Of a stretch of 36,326 nt of DNA, positions 19,329 to 28,037 are shown piece after piece (the stretch's first letter is position 1; the number at the start of each line of letters is the position of its first letter). The DNA lies in the IMG/VR virus record IMGVR_UViG_3300032291_001037, positions 1 through 36,326 of that record. One strand, given 5' to 3'. Position numbers and translations under genes: made by a program. The notes under the pieces are model-generated. The model worked only from the letters and a program-made list of their open reading frames with translations. It had not been told where the DNA came from and searched no databases. The DNA comes from a virus.

Positions 19329-20190
19329 AAACATTGCCGTCTTTATCCTTTCCCACGGCAGGCCGGATAATGTCATCACTTATAGGACATTGCGTAGCTG
19401 CGGCTACACCGGAAAAATTTTCATCATAGTAGATGATGAGGATGAGACGTTAAGCCAATACCAAGCCAAATATAAAGACGAGGTTATTGTCTTTAGCAAA
19501 AAAGATTATGAGCAAAAATTTGACATAATGGACAACTTCGATGGCAACAAAGTCATCGTTTATGCGCGTAATGCCTGTTACGACATAGCGCGGGAATTGG
19601 GCTTAGATTACTTCTTTGAGTATGAGGACGATTATCAGCATTTCCAATATAGGTATCCAAAGAACAAATCCTTAAAAGTAATTGGTGTCAAAAATCTTGA
19701 TGAGATATTAGACGCAATGATTACTGGCCTTAACCAAACTAATGCCAGCACAATCTCATTTGCCCAAGGCGGAGACCTCATGGGAGGGATTAAGACTTTA
19801 TACGCAAGCGCGTATAAGAGGAAGGCAATGAACAGCTTTGTGTTCAAGGTTAATAAAGACCCAGCAGATGATGTTCTATTCATTGGCAGGATGAATGACG
19901 ACGTAAATACGTATCTAACGCAGGGCAAGGTGGGTAAGCTCTTTGCTCAAATATCCGTAATAAATTTAGTGCAGCTTCAAACTCAATCTAATTCTGGCGG
20001 CAACACAGAAGCCTATAAATTATTCGGCACTTATGTAAAATCATTCTATAGCATTATGGCCGCGCCAAACTGCTGTAAGATTGACTTGATGGGAACTACA
20101 AACAGGCGGCTTCACCATAGGATAAACTGGAACCATGCCGTTCCTAAGATTATCGGAGAACAGCACCGCAAACCAAGGTATGCAGAATGA
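19315..20190 (+). CDS. TET-associated-type glycosyltransferase (TAGT-like)
   Basis: A 291-residue protein. The N-terminus (IAVFILSHGRPDNVITYRTL then CGYTGKIFIIVDDEDE) and the VIVYARNACYDIARELGLDY block followed by FFEYEDDYQHF (acidic DxD-like site near 104-106) match the TET-associated glycosyltransferase family. Those enzymes are known to glycosylate hydroxymethylated bases in phage DNA, usually near a TET dioxygenase. No TET gene or DNA methyltransferase is present here. The start overlaps the previous gene by 14 nt and the end overlaps terS by 4 nt. Its sugar donor may be the CDP product of the preceding gene, which is inference. Confidence 0.8.
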   Translation: MSANKNIAVFILSHGRPDNVITYRTLRSCGYTGKIFIIVDDEDETLSQYQAKYKDEVIVFSKKDYEQKFDIMDNFDGNKVIVYARNACYDIARELGLDYFFEYEDDYQHFQYRYPKNKSLKVIGVKNLDEILDAMITGLNQTNASTISFAQGGDLMGGIKTLYASAYKRKAMNSFVFKVNKDPADDVLFIGRMNDDVNTYLTQGKVGKLFAQISVINLVQLQTQSNSGGNTEAYKLFGTYVKSFYSIMAAPNCCKIDLMGTTNRRLHHRINWNHAVPKIIGEQHRKPRYAE

Positions 20191-20579
20191 CAGATGTTAA
20201 ACTAACCGCAAAGCAAGAGGCATTCGCTCAAGCAATAGCTGATGGGCTAGGCCAAGCTGACGCATATCGCTTTGCTTATGATGCTGAAAACATGAAGGAT
20301 GAGAGCGTTTATCCGCAGGCATCTAAGCTAATGAAAAACCCTAAGGTCGCTACAAGGGTTGCGGAATTGAAGGCGCAGGTAGCAGATAAGCAGCTATGGA
20401 CGCGAGAGATGTCCGTTAAGGGCCTAATCAGCGCGTATCGTATCGCACTGGAGGCCAAGACCTCAACAGGCATGACGGCAGCGGTAAAAGAGCTAAATAT
20501 CATGCACGGCTATAATGAACCGACCAAGCTTTCGGTCGATGTTAAGTTTAAGCCTATAACGGATGAAGACTGGCTTTGA
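20187..20579 (+). CDS. terS: Terminase small subunit
   Basis: A 130-residue protein of the Terminase_2 family. The N-terminal HTH reads LTAKQEAFAQAIADGLGQAD then AYRFAYDAENMKDESVYPQA and KLMKNPKVATRVAELKAQV. The C-terminus (AVKELNIMHGYNEPTKL) is the typical oligomerisation tail. It recognises the packaging site and feeds DNA to TerL, whose gene overlaps its stop. The pac or cos site is expected nearby but cannot be seen by eye. Confidence 0.92.
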   Translation: MTDVKLTAKQEAFAQAIADGLGQADAYRFAYDAENMKDESVYPQASKLMKNPKVATRVAELKAQVADKQLWTREMSVKGLISAYRIALEAKTSTGMTAAVKELNIMHGYNEPTKLSVDVKFKPITDEDWL

Positions 20580-21823
20580 ACTTCACCGATAGCCAGAAAG
20601 CGTTTGTCTTTAGCCAAGAGCCATTCCCTGCCTTCGTTGGTGGCTTTGGTTCGGGGAAGACGGCTGCTGGCATCGCACGCATCATGCGGCTCAAGCGTTA
20701 TTGCCCATATCAAGATGTAGCATATTACCTGCCGACCTATCCGCTTATTGAAGATATTGCCTTTCAACGCTTCCCCGCACTGTTTGAAAAAAACGGCATC
20801 CCGTTTAAGCTTAACCAGCAAAAGGCGGTGATGGAAACGGAACTAGGCCGCATCATCTTTCGCAACATGGAGCAACCTGACCGCATTGTCGGTTATGAGG
20901 TAGCACATAGCGTAGTAGATGAGCTTGACACACTGCCTATCGAAAAGGCGCGTTCGGTCTGGAATAAGATTATCGCCCGTAACCGCCAAAAGGCTTTCAC
21001 GGTATCTGGTAAGCCTGTCCGCAACACTGTGGCCGTAGCGACAACGCCGGAAGGTTTCCGCTTCGTCTATGACCGCTGGGTAAAGAACAAGGCAGAGGGC
21101 TACGCGCTGTATAGGGCCAAGACCTCGGACAACGCAGCTAACCTGCCCGAAGATTATATTAAGAACCTGCAGAACAGCTATTCATCCAGCCTACTGGCTG
21201 CGTATCTGGATGGAGAGTTTGTCAACCTCACGGCTGGCAGTGTCTATCCAGAGTTTGAACGGAAGCTAAATATCACGCTTGAGCAGATACAGCCAAGGGA
21301 GCCTCTGCACGTTGGGCTAGATTTCAACGTCAACAACATGAGCGCGATTGTCTGCGTCATACGTAATAACAACCCATTGGCACTTGATGAGCTGATAGGC
21401 GTAAGGGACACGCCAACGATGATTAGGGCGCTACTGGAGCGTTACCAAGGACATCAGATAACAGTTTACCCAGATGCGTCAGGCGGGGCCACCAAGAGCG
21501 TCAACGCCAGCCTTTCGGACATAACCTTGCTGCGCTCTGCTAACTTCACTGTGCTTGCACCAAATAAAAACCCAGCCGTGAAGGACAGGGTGATAGCAGT
21601 GAACCAGATTATTCATAATCAAGGCGTCCGTAGATTATTAGTAAATCCTGACAAATGCCCTAATTTAATTGAAGGATTAGAGCGCCAAGCCTACAATAAA
21701 TCTGGCGAACCTGATAAATCTTCGGGCTTTGACCACTTAAACGATGCCATTGGCTACCTTATTGCATATAAGTATGGTATTGGACGTGGAACAGTTTCAT
21801 TTGCACAAATCGCAGGGGTTTAG
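20576..21823 (+). CDS. terL: Terminase large subunit
   Basis: A 415-residue packaging motor. Walker A GGFGSGKT (22-29), Walker B VVDELD (113-118), a coupling-type ATTPEG near 160, and the nuclease domain starting LHVGLDFNVNNMSAIV with further acidic sites PDASGG and HLNDAIGY. The start is a TTG overlapping the terS stop (TTGA at 20576-20579). Length is usual for the shorter TerL types. It cuts concatemers and drives DNA into the prohead through the portal encoded next. Confidence 0.95.
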   Translation: MNFTDSQKAFVFSQEPFPAFVGGFGSGKTAAGIARIMRLKRYCPYQDVAYYLPTYPLIEDIAFQRFPALFEKNGIPFKLNQQKAVMETELGRIIFRNMEQPDRIVGYEVAHSVVDELDTLPIEKARSVWNKIIARNRQKAFTVSGKPVRNTVAVATTPEGFRFVYDRWVKNKAEGYALYRAKTSDNAANLPEDYIKNLQNSYSSSLLAAYLDGEFVNLTAGSVYPEFERKLNITLEQIQPREPLHVGLDFNVNNMSAIVCVIRNNNPLALDELIGVRDTPTMIRALLERYQGHQITVYPDASGGATKSVNASLSDITLLRSANFTVLAPNKNPAVKDRVIAVNQIIHNQGVRRLLVNPDKCPNLIEGLERQAYNKSGEPDKSSGFDHLNDAIGYLIAYKYGIGRGTVSFAQIAGV

Positions 21824-23365
21824 ATGGCCGTCGATACCACCCACAAAGAATATGACGCTAACCGCTACAAATGGCAGCGTTGTCGTGACGTAATACAAGG
21901 CAGGGATGCACTAATCCAGCAAGTAAAATACGGGGCTAAGGTTCAGTATGGCGCGAAGTATGCTGGCAGCTTGTATAACCCAGATTACACAGGCAACGAC
22001 TATTTGCCGCGATTGATTAACCAGACCGACCCTGACTACATTGCGTATCAAGAACGGGCTGGCTTCTTCAATGCCACTGGACGCACCTTAGATGCGTTCA
22101 CAGGTATGATATTTGCCAAAGACCCAACGTGGACGCTACCAACCGCTATTGAGCCGTTTGCAGATGACATAACGCTGTCAGGGACTAACCTACGCGAGTT
22201 TAGTGAGCAGGTAGTTGAGCAACAGATTGCCGTAGGGCGCGTTGGAATAATGGTGGACTATCCATCAAACACTCCAATCAACCTGACTGTGGCGGCGGCG
22301 GAGGCAATGAACGTCCGCCCATTCTTGCGTTGGTATTCTGCCGAAAGCATCATTAACTGGCGCACAAGCTACATCAATGGCGCTGAAACGCTGACGCTTG
22401 TGGTGCTGCGTGAAGCTGCGGAAGTTTACCAAGATGAATTTACGTCTGAAGAAGTGATACGCTATCGCGTGCTTGACCTTACAGAGCAAGGCTATCGCGT
22501 CCGCATGATTGACGACAACAACGAACTGCTTAGCGAAGTATATCCGCTGCAAATGGGCCAGCCTATGCGCTACATCCCGTTCACGGTGCTTGGCGCTAAC
22601 AGCGCATCCACCACAGTGCAAAAGCCACCATTGCTTGACCTAGTAGACACTAACCTTGCTCACTACCGCAACAGCGCCGACTATGAGCATGGCTTGCACT
22701 TCACTGGCTTGCCGACCCCTTACGTAGCTGGCGTCCAGTTGGCAGAGGGACAAACGCTTTCTATCGGCTCAATGACAGCATGGGTATTCCCTGACCCATC
22801 GGCTAAGGCTGAATATCTAGAGTTTAAGGGTGATGGCCTAAAGACGCTGCAACAGGCGCTAAAGGACAAAGAGCAACGCATGGCAGTGCTTGGCGCACGG
22901 ATGCTTGCCGACGACAAGCGCACGGCAGAGGCATTTGGCACTATAGAGCTACGCACGGCTGGTGAGCGTTCGGTGCTGGCCTCTATTAGCCGTTCTGCGT
23001 CGGATGCTATTCAGCGTTCGCTTAACTGGATGGCTGAATGGGTAGGCGCACCACAAGACGCAGAGTTTAACCTTAACACTGACTTTGGTGCAGCACGCAT
23101 GGCTCCACAGATGGTAAGCGCATTGCTTGGCGCATATCAAGGTGACGCAATGCCATTGTCAGTATTGTTCGATAACTTCCAGCGCGGTGAGCTAGTCAAC
23201 CCGCAAATGGAGTTTGAGGAATACGAAGCAATGCTAGCTGACGAAGGCCCGTCTTTTGCAGATGATATGTCACAGGATGACAACGGCGACAGCAACGGTG
23301 ATAATGGCGACAATGTGGCAGAGCAAACTTTGATGGCTAACATCCGTCAGAGGCTTGGTCTCTAA
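21824..23365 (+). CDS. Portal protein, DUF4055 type
   Basis: A 513-residue protein beginning immediately after the terL stop. The pattern (NRYKWQRCRDVIQGRDALIQ, YWPR-like NDYLPRLINQTDPDYIAYQE, RAGFFNATGRTLDAFTGMIF) matches the DUF4055 phage portal family. The DNA-clip and stem region is represented by LAHYRNSADYEHGLHFTGLP and the ERSVLASISRSASDAIQRSL helix. It forms the dodecameric ring at the capsid vertex. The acidic tail contains a DNGDSNGDNGDN run. Confidence 0.9.
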   Translation: MAVDTTHKEYDANRYKWQRCRDVIQGRDALIQQVKYGAKVQYGAKYAGSLYNPDYTGNDYLPRLINQTDPDYIAYQERAGFFNATGRTLDAFTGMIFAKDPTWTLPTAIEPFADDITLSGTNLREFSEQVVEQQIAVGRVGIMVDYPSNTPINLTVAAAEAMNVRPFLRWYSAESIINWRTSYINGAETLTLVVLREAAEVYQDEFTSEEVIRYRVLDLTEQGYRVRMIDDNNELLSEVYPLQMGQPMRYIPFTVLGANSASTTVQKPPLLDLVDTNLAHYRNSADYEHGLHFTGLPTPYVAGVQLAEGQTLSIGSMTAWVFPDPSAKAEYLEFKGDGLKTLQQALKDKEQRMAVLGARMLADDKRTAEAFGTIELRTAGERSVLASISRSASDAIQRSLNWMAEWVGAPQDAEFNLNTDFGAARMAPQMVSALLGAYQGDAMPLSVLFDNFQRGELVNPQMEFEEYEAMLADEGPSFADDMSQDDNGDSNGDNGDNVAEQTLMANIRQRLGL

Positions 23366-24055
23366 ATGGCTATCAGCGAGGAAATTGTCACCTCGCTAGT
23401 CGAGGCTGTTGCCGCGCTCAATTTGCGTGTCAACGATGCAGCTTCAAGGCCAATGATACAAGGGCCACAAGGTGAGGCTGGCCCACAAGGGGAGCGCGGC
23501 GAGGATGCACCACCTGTTAGTGACCAGCAAATCAAAGACGCTGCTGAAAATTGGCTACGCGAAAACATTACGCAGCCAGCGGACGGCATTGATGGCGCAG
23601 ACGGGGAGCAAGGCCCACAGGGAAGGCCACCTAGCGATGAGGAAATACAGGCTGCCGTCGATATATGGTTTGACCTCAACCGTGAAACATTGCGTGGCCG
23701 TGACGGTAGAAATGGTGTTGACGGTGCTGATGGTGCTGCTGGGCGTAATGGCGTTGATGGCCGTAATGGTAGTAATGGTTCCGATGGCGCTGACGGTGTT
23801 GGCATTGCACTTGTGGAACAGCGTGATGATAAGTCATTTTGGATTACGCTCACCAATGGGCAAGAAACAGAAATAGAATTGCCAGTTGCCAAGCCGCTTG
23901 GTTCATTTGGCGGTGGAGGCGGTGGTGCAAAGAGGCTGTCAGATTTAGATGACGTTGTTATAACAGACCTTTCTGACCTTGACGTTTTGCAGTATAACGC
24001 ATCAACATCAAAATGGATAAATACCGCTGGTGTTTTTGATGGCGGAGCTTATTAA
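23366..24055 (+). CDS. Collagen-like virion protein
   Basis: A 229-residue protein with three blocks of Gly-X-Y repeats: GPQGEAGPQGERGED (33-47), GIDGADGEQGPQGRP and a long GRDGRNGVDGADGAAGRNG block, separated by short helices (VSDQQIKDAAENWLRENI). The end (KRLSDLDDVVITDLSDLDVL QYNASTSKW in two pieces) resembles the C-terminal segment common in phage fibre proteins. It starts right after the portal stop. Collagen-like phage proteins are trimeric fibres or head decorations. Gly codons vary, so this is not a recent repeat expansion. Confidence 0.8.
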   Translation: MAISEEIVTSLVEAVAALNLRVNDAASRPMIQGPQGEAGPQGERGEDAPPVSDQQIKDAAENWLRENITQPADGIDGADGEQGPQGRPPSDEEIQAAVDIWFDLNRETLRGRDGRNGVDGADGAAGRNGVDGRNGSNGSDGADGVGIALVEQRDDKSFWITLTNGQETEIELPVAKPLGSFGGGGGGAKRLSDLDDVVITDLSDLDVLQYNASTSKWINTAGVFDGGAY

Positions 24056-24093
24056 GATATTAACCCCGCTATATAGCAATAAAGGGAAGCCAC

Positions 24094-25440
24094 ATGGCAT
24101 TGATGAAGTTTAAGCGCAGCGCGGTTCCGGCCAAGGTTCCAAGTATTGCAGACCTTGCATTAGGTGAGCTTGCTATCAATACCTATGATGGAAAGCTGTA
24201 TCTTAAAAAAGATAATGGAACACAAAGCGTCATTGAGATTGGCGCAGGTGGTGGCGGCGGTTCTGGAACTGTCACAAGCGTATCAGGCACGGGCAGCGTT
24301 AGCGGTCTGACGCTATCAGGCACAGTTACCACATCTGGTTCGCTCACCCTTGGCGGCACGTTGGCGCTCACATCTGGCGACATCACAGGTGGCTTGGGCT
24401 TTACGCCAGCAACGGCGGCACAAGGCGCTAAGGCAGACACCGCCGTTCAAACCATCACATCGACTGATGGTTCTGTATCTATCACTGGAACAACGGCGAT
24501 AGACCTATCGGTTGCTGTCGCTGGTTCAACTTCAAACGTCTTGCTGCCTGTTCGTAACACCACGGGCGCAACGCTCACAAAAGGCACTGCCGTCTATATT
24601 AGCGGCGCTACTGGTCAGATTTCCACTGTCAGTAAGGCAATCGCAACAAGCGATGCAACATCAGCGCAGACATTGGGCTTGGTCACAGCCAACATTGCCA
24701 ACAACGCCAATGGCAATGTGACGCTCATTGGAACCATTACCAACATTGATACCTCTGCATACACAGATGGTCAGCAGCTTTATCTAAGCCCGACAACGGC
24801 TGGAACGCTGACTGCCACCAAGCCTTATGCGCCTAACCACTTGGTTTATATGGCGGTTGTGGAACACGCTCACCCAACGCAAGGTAAGCTGTTTGTCAAA
24901 GTGCAAAACGGCTATGAGATGGATGAGTTGCACGATGTGTCGGCTCAATCCCCTGCCAACAACGATGGCCTATTTTACAATACCACGACAAGCCTATGGG
25001 AAAAGAAGTCGATTGTAACGGCGCTTGGATACACGCCTTACAATGCCACCAACCCCGCTGGGTATACAACAAATGTCGGCACAGTAACATCAGTAAGCGG
25101 AACTGGCACTGTTAGTGGTCTAACTCTGACAGGCAGCGTGACATCTTCTGGTTCGTTGACCCTTGGCGGCACACTGTCCCTGACTTCTGGAAATGTCACT
25201 ACAGCACTAGGTTACACGCCTTACAACGCGACAAACCCAAGCGGCTACCTTTCCACTGTCAGCCTAACCTCTAACGTCACTGGCGTCTTGCCCGTCGCAA
25301 ATGGCGGCACGGGCATCACTTCGGTTGGCGCTGCGGGTAACGTATTGACCAGCGATGGCACGGCTTGGGTATCTTCAACGCCAGCATCTGGTGTTAGCAC
25401 TGGAAAAAGCATTGCATTAAGCATGATATTTGGATTGTAA
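24094..25440 (+). CDS. Tail fibre-like protein with internal duplications
   Basis: A 448-residue protein. The N-terminus MALMKFKRSAVPAKVPSIAD then LALGELAINTYDGKLYLKKD is a fibre-head domain found in many phages. A block starting SGTVTSVSGTGSVSGLTLSG occurs near residue 57 and again near 330 with small changes, each followed by SGSLTLGGTL and GLGFTPATA/ALGYTPYNATN. The 'GYTPYNATNP-GY' motif appears twice. The end (VANGGTGITSVGAAGNVLTS) is typical of fibre shafts. No chaperone domain or lyase motif is visible. Confidence 0.8.
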   Translation: MALMKFKRSAVPAKVPSIADLALGELAINTYDGKLYLKKDNGTQSVIEIGAGGGGGSGTVTSVSGTGSVSGLTLSGTVTTSGSLTLGGTLALTSGDITGGLGFTPATAAQGAKADTAVQTITSTDGSVSITGTTAIDLSVAVAGSTSNVLLPVRNTTGATLTKGTAVYISGATGQISTVSKAIATSDATSAQTLGLVTANIANNANGNVTLIGTITNIDTSAYTDGQQLYLSPTTAGTLTATKPYAPNHLVYMAVVEHAHPTQGKLFVKVQNGYEMDELHDVSAQSPANNDGLFYNTTTSLWEKKSIVTALGYTPYNATNPAGYTTNVGTVTSVSGTGTVSGLTLTGSVTSSGSLTLGGTLSLTSGNVTTALGYTPYNATNPSGYLSTVSLTSNVTGVLPVANGGTGITSVGAAGNVLTSDGTAWVSSTPASGVSTGKSIALSMIFGL

Positions 25441-25449
25441 GGAAGTAAT

Positions 25450-25827
25450 ATGGCAAACCCTAATATAGTAAACGTAGCTGCCATTTATGGCAACAATGCA
25501 AGCGTGGCGCTATCGACCACAAGTGCTACATCAATTGTCAGCAATGCTGCATCAAGTGGTAAGATATTTAAAATCAACGCAATTATTGTGGCCAACGTAG
25601 ATGGCGCAACTGCGGCTGACATAACGATTAACAAATACAGTGCGGCGGCACTTGGCGGCACGGCATTTCCGATTGCGTCAACTATTTCCGTTCCTGCTGA
25701 CGCAACGCTTATTGTGTTGGATAAAACAACGTCAATATATTTAAAAGAAAATGAAAGCATTGGCGCTACGGCTGCTGTCGCTAATGACCTTGTTGTCACC
25801 TGTTCGTGGGAAGAACTGAACTCATAA
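25450..25827 (+). CDS. Small virion-associated beta protein
   Basis: A 125-residue protein: IVNVAAIYGNNASVALSTTS, KIFKINAIIVANVDGATAAD, STISVPADATLIVLDKTTSI, then NDLVVTCSWEELN. The beta-sandwich pattern 'KV--INSI-VANVDG-AAD-T', 'STISVPADATLVV', 'YL-E-ESI' occurs in structural proteins of cyanophages and marine phages. It sits inside the fibre cassette, so it is probably a virion accessory or fibre-associated protein. Confidence 0.7.
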   Translation: MANPNIVNVAAIYGNNASVALSTTSATSIVSNAASSGKIFKINAIIVANVDGATAADITINKYSAAALGGTAFPIASTISVPADATLIVLDKTTSIYLKENESIGATAAVANDLVVTCSWEELNS

Positions 25828-25836
25828 GGACGTTGA

Positions 25837-26724
25837 ATGTTTAGGCGTTACCCTCGCGGCATCATTACAGCCAACCTGCTTGTAGGCACTTCTGGTGTTT
25901 ACGATATAAGCGAGCTTTTTCAAACGCCACCACCAGTTATAACTGCTAGTTATCTGGTTGCCGCTGGCGGCGGTGGCGGTGGTAGCAGTAATAATTTTAC
26001 TAACGCTCCTGCTGGCGGCGGTGCGGGTGGCTTATTAACTGGTTCTCAAACATTAACATCCGGCACGACATATACCATAACTATTGGCGCGGGTGGCAGC
26101 GGCGGTTCAATTTCCTATGGTTCTAATGGCAGTGCATCTTCTTTCAACGCTGTTAGCACTGTGGGCGGCGGTGGCGGCATTGGTGGCAACGGTTACACTT
26201 TAGTAGGCAATGCAGGAGGCTCTGGTGGGGGCGGCGGTTTTCCATCTGGCGCTGGCGGCGCGGGAACATCCGGCCAAGGTAATAACGGCGGCGCGGGTAG
26301 CGCAAGCAATTTGGCTGGCGGCGGCGGCGGTGGTGCTGGCTCTGTCGGCAGCACTTCCATTGGCGTTAATGGTGGCGCTGGTGGCATTGGTTCTGTTTCA
26401 TCAATAACAGGAAGCGCAATTTATCGCGCTGGCGGCGGTGGTGGCTCTGGAGATACTGCGGGTGCTGGTGGTCTTGGTGGTGGTGGCGCTGGTTCTCCAT
26501 TCAACGGCAACGGAACTGCTGGAACTGCGAACACAGGTGGTGGCGGCGGTGGCAGTGGCTGGGCTGGTGGTTCTGGAGTGGGCGGAAGCGGCGGTTCTGG
26601 TGTAGTTATTTTGTCCATACCAACAGCCAATTATAGCGGAATTACTACGGGTTCGCCTACAGTTACAACCAATGGGGCGAACACCATACTTCAATTTAAT
26701 TCATCGGGAAGCTACACAGCATGA
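25837..26724 (+). CDS. Glycine-rich tail adhesin 1
   Basis: A 295-residue protein with a short N-terminus, the segment ITASYLVAAGGGGGGSSNN and long Gly-rich tracts that fit polyglycine helices packed side by side, as in the receptor-binding adhesin of phage S16. Hydrophobic strands lie between tracts. It ends with GGSGVVILSIPTANYSGITT and LQFNSSGSYTA. The 27064 gene is a clear paralogue. It should bind host surface receptors. AAGGACG lies before the ATG. Confidence 0.82.
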   Translation: MFRRYPRGIITANLLVGTSGVYDISELFQTPPPVITASYLVAAGGGGGGSSNNFTNAPAGGGAGGLLTGSQTLTSGTTYTITIGAGGSGGSISYGSNGSASSFNAVSTVGGGGGIGGNGYTLVGNAGGSGGGGGFPSGAGGAGTSGQGNNGGAGSASNLAGGGGGGAGSVGSTSIGVNGGAGGIGSVSSITGSAIYRAGGGGGSGDTAGAGGLGGGGAGSPFNGNGTAGTANTGGGGGGSGWAGGSGVGGSGGSGVVILSIPTANYSGITTGSPTVTTNGANTILQFNSSGSYTA

Positions 26725-27074
26725 GCCACTTTGCAAAAGTCATCGACGGCATCGTCACAGAAGTTTTGGTCATCGAGCAGGATGTTATCAACACAGGCTT
26801 ATTTGGCGACCCATCCCTATGGGTGCAGACATCATACAACACGCACGGCGGTCAGCATCCAGAAGGCCGTCCGCTGCGTATGAATTACGCTGGCGTCGGT
26901 TACACTTATGACGCAGAGCGCGATGCCTTTATTGCGCCACAGCCATTTGCTTCATGGACGCTGGATGATGCAAGGTGCGTATGGGTAGCGCCAATAGCAT
27001 CGCCAGATGACGGTAAGCCTTACCGTTGGGACGAAGCCACATTGACATGGGTTGAGGTAACACATGGCAAATAG
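26721..27074 (+). CDS. MSHFAKV-type phage virion protein
   Basis: A 117-residue protein: MSHFAKVIDGIVTEVLVIEQ, then LWVQTSYNTHGGQHPEGRPL, MNYAGVGYTYDAERDAFIAP and a Trp-rich end. The same pattern is widespread in cyanophages and other marine phages as a structural protein of unknown exact role. It overlaps the upstream adhesin gene by 4 nt and lies between the two Gly-rich paralogues, so an accessory role in fibre assembly or attachment is plausible. Confidence 0.8.
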   Translation: MSHFAKVIDGIVTEVLVIEQDVINTGLFGDPSLWVQTSYNTHGGQHPEGRPLRMNYAGVGYTYDAERDAFIAPQPFASWTLDDARCVWVAPIASPDDGKPYRWDEATLTWVEVTHGK

Positions 27075-28008
27075 ATGGCCCAGTGGCTTAATCCGTAAAA
27101 ATCCCGTAGCCCCTACTGCATCGTCTGCTTCTGGTGTTTGGACGCTGGCAGAGGCTATGTATTGGAAAAAGCAGGGGTTGTGGCCTATGCCTGTAGGCCC
27201 CTCTTACTCTGCAAGCTATCTTGTAATTGCTGGCGGCGGTAGTGGCGGAGGAAACGATGGTGGCGGCGGTGGGGCCGGTGGTTACCTAACAAGCACTGCG
27301 ACATTAACGTCGGGGGCGGTATACACCGTAACTGTGGGTGGCGGTGGAGCCAGTGTTTCTAACGTAACTCGCGGCAACAGCGGGTCAAACTCATCACTTT
27401 CTGGAACGGGCGTAAGTGTTACTTCCTTGAGTGGCGGGGGTGGTGGTGTTCAAAATGGAACTAATACAGGTATAAGTGGCGGCTCTGGCGGCGGCGGCGC
27501 GTATGCAAGCGGTAGCGGTGGAGCGGGCACATCTGGTCAGGGTAATAATGGTGGCACTGGTTCTGGCTTCTCAGGGGCCGGCGGGGGTGGCGGCGGCGCT
27601 GGTGCAGTTGGTGGTAACGCACCCGGTGTCACCAGTTCGGCTGGTGCAAATGGCGGTGCTGGTCTTGCGTCATCAATCACAGGTACATCAGTCACACGCG
27701 CTGGCGGGGGTGGCGGTGGCGGCTATGAACCTACTGGTTTAGGTGGAGCCGGAGGCGGCGGTAACGGTGGTATTGAAACCTCTGGGTTTTTTGGCGTAGC
27801 TGGCACAGCTAATACCGGCGGTGGCGGCGGCGGCGGCGGACCACCAACAAATGCCACGTTTGTTAGCGGCGCAGGCGGCTCTGGCGTGGTCATTATTTCC
27901 GTGCCAACAGCCAACTACACTGGTATAACTACGGGTTCACCTGTGGTGACAACATCTGGCGCAAATACAATTTTGCAGTTTAATTCTTCCGGCAGTTACA
28001 CCGCATGA
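27064..28008 (+). CDS. Glycine-rich tail adhesin 2
   Basis: A 314-residue protein with an N-terminal SGVWTLAEAMYWKKQGLWP segment common to phage adhesins, then SYSASYLVIAGGG and Gly-rich tracts as in the 25837 gene. The last 45 residues (SGVVIISVPTANYTGITTGS then LQFNSSGSYTA) are nearly the same as in the paralogue. Tract lengths differ, which would alter the receptor-contact loops. The ATG at 27064 overlaps the upstream gene by 11 nt and GAGGTAAC lies before it. Confidence 0.82.
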   Translation: MANRWPSGLIRKNPVAPTASSASGVWTLAEAMYWKKQGLWPMPVGPSYSASYLVIAGGGSGGGNDGGGGGAGGYLTSTATLTSGAVYTVTVGGGGASVSNVTRGNSGSNSSLSGTGVSVTSLSGGGGGVQNGTNTGISGGSGGGGAYASGSGGAGTSGQGNNGGTGSGFSGAGGGGGGAGAVGGNAPGVTSSAGANGGAGLASSITGTSVTRAGGGGGGGYEPTGLGGAGGGGNGGIETSGFFGVAGTANTGGGGGGGGPPTNATFVSGAGGSGVVIISVPTANYTGITTGSPVVTTSGANTILQFNSSGSYTA

Positions 28009-28037
28009 TTGATTTACTAAAGAAGGCGGGTTGACCC

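Noticed and set aside
23362-23892. Minus-strand frame of 176 codons opposite the collagen-like gene
   Set aside because: Ser/Pro-rich shadow of the Gly-X-Y repeats, no ribosome site.
26193-26694. Minus-strand open frames with Pro-rich products
   Set aside because: Antisense of glycine codons reads as proline. No start region or family support.
25837-28008. Regular short GGC/GGT repeats that could be mistaken for a CRISPR or tandem-repeat array
   Set aside because: They are irregular glycine codons of adhesin genes in frame. No uniform repeats with unique spacers exist.
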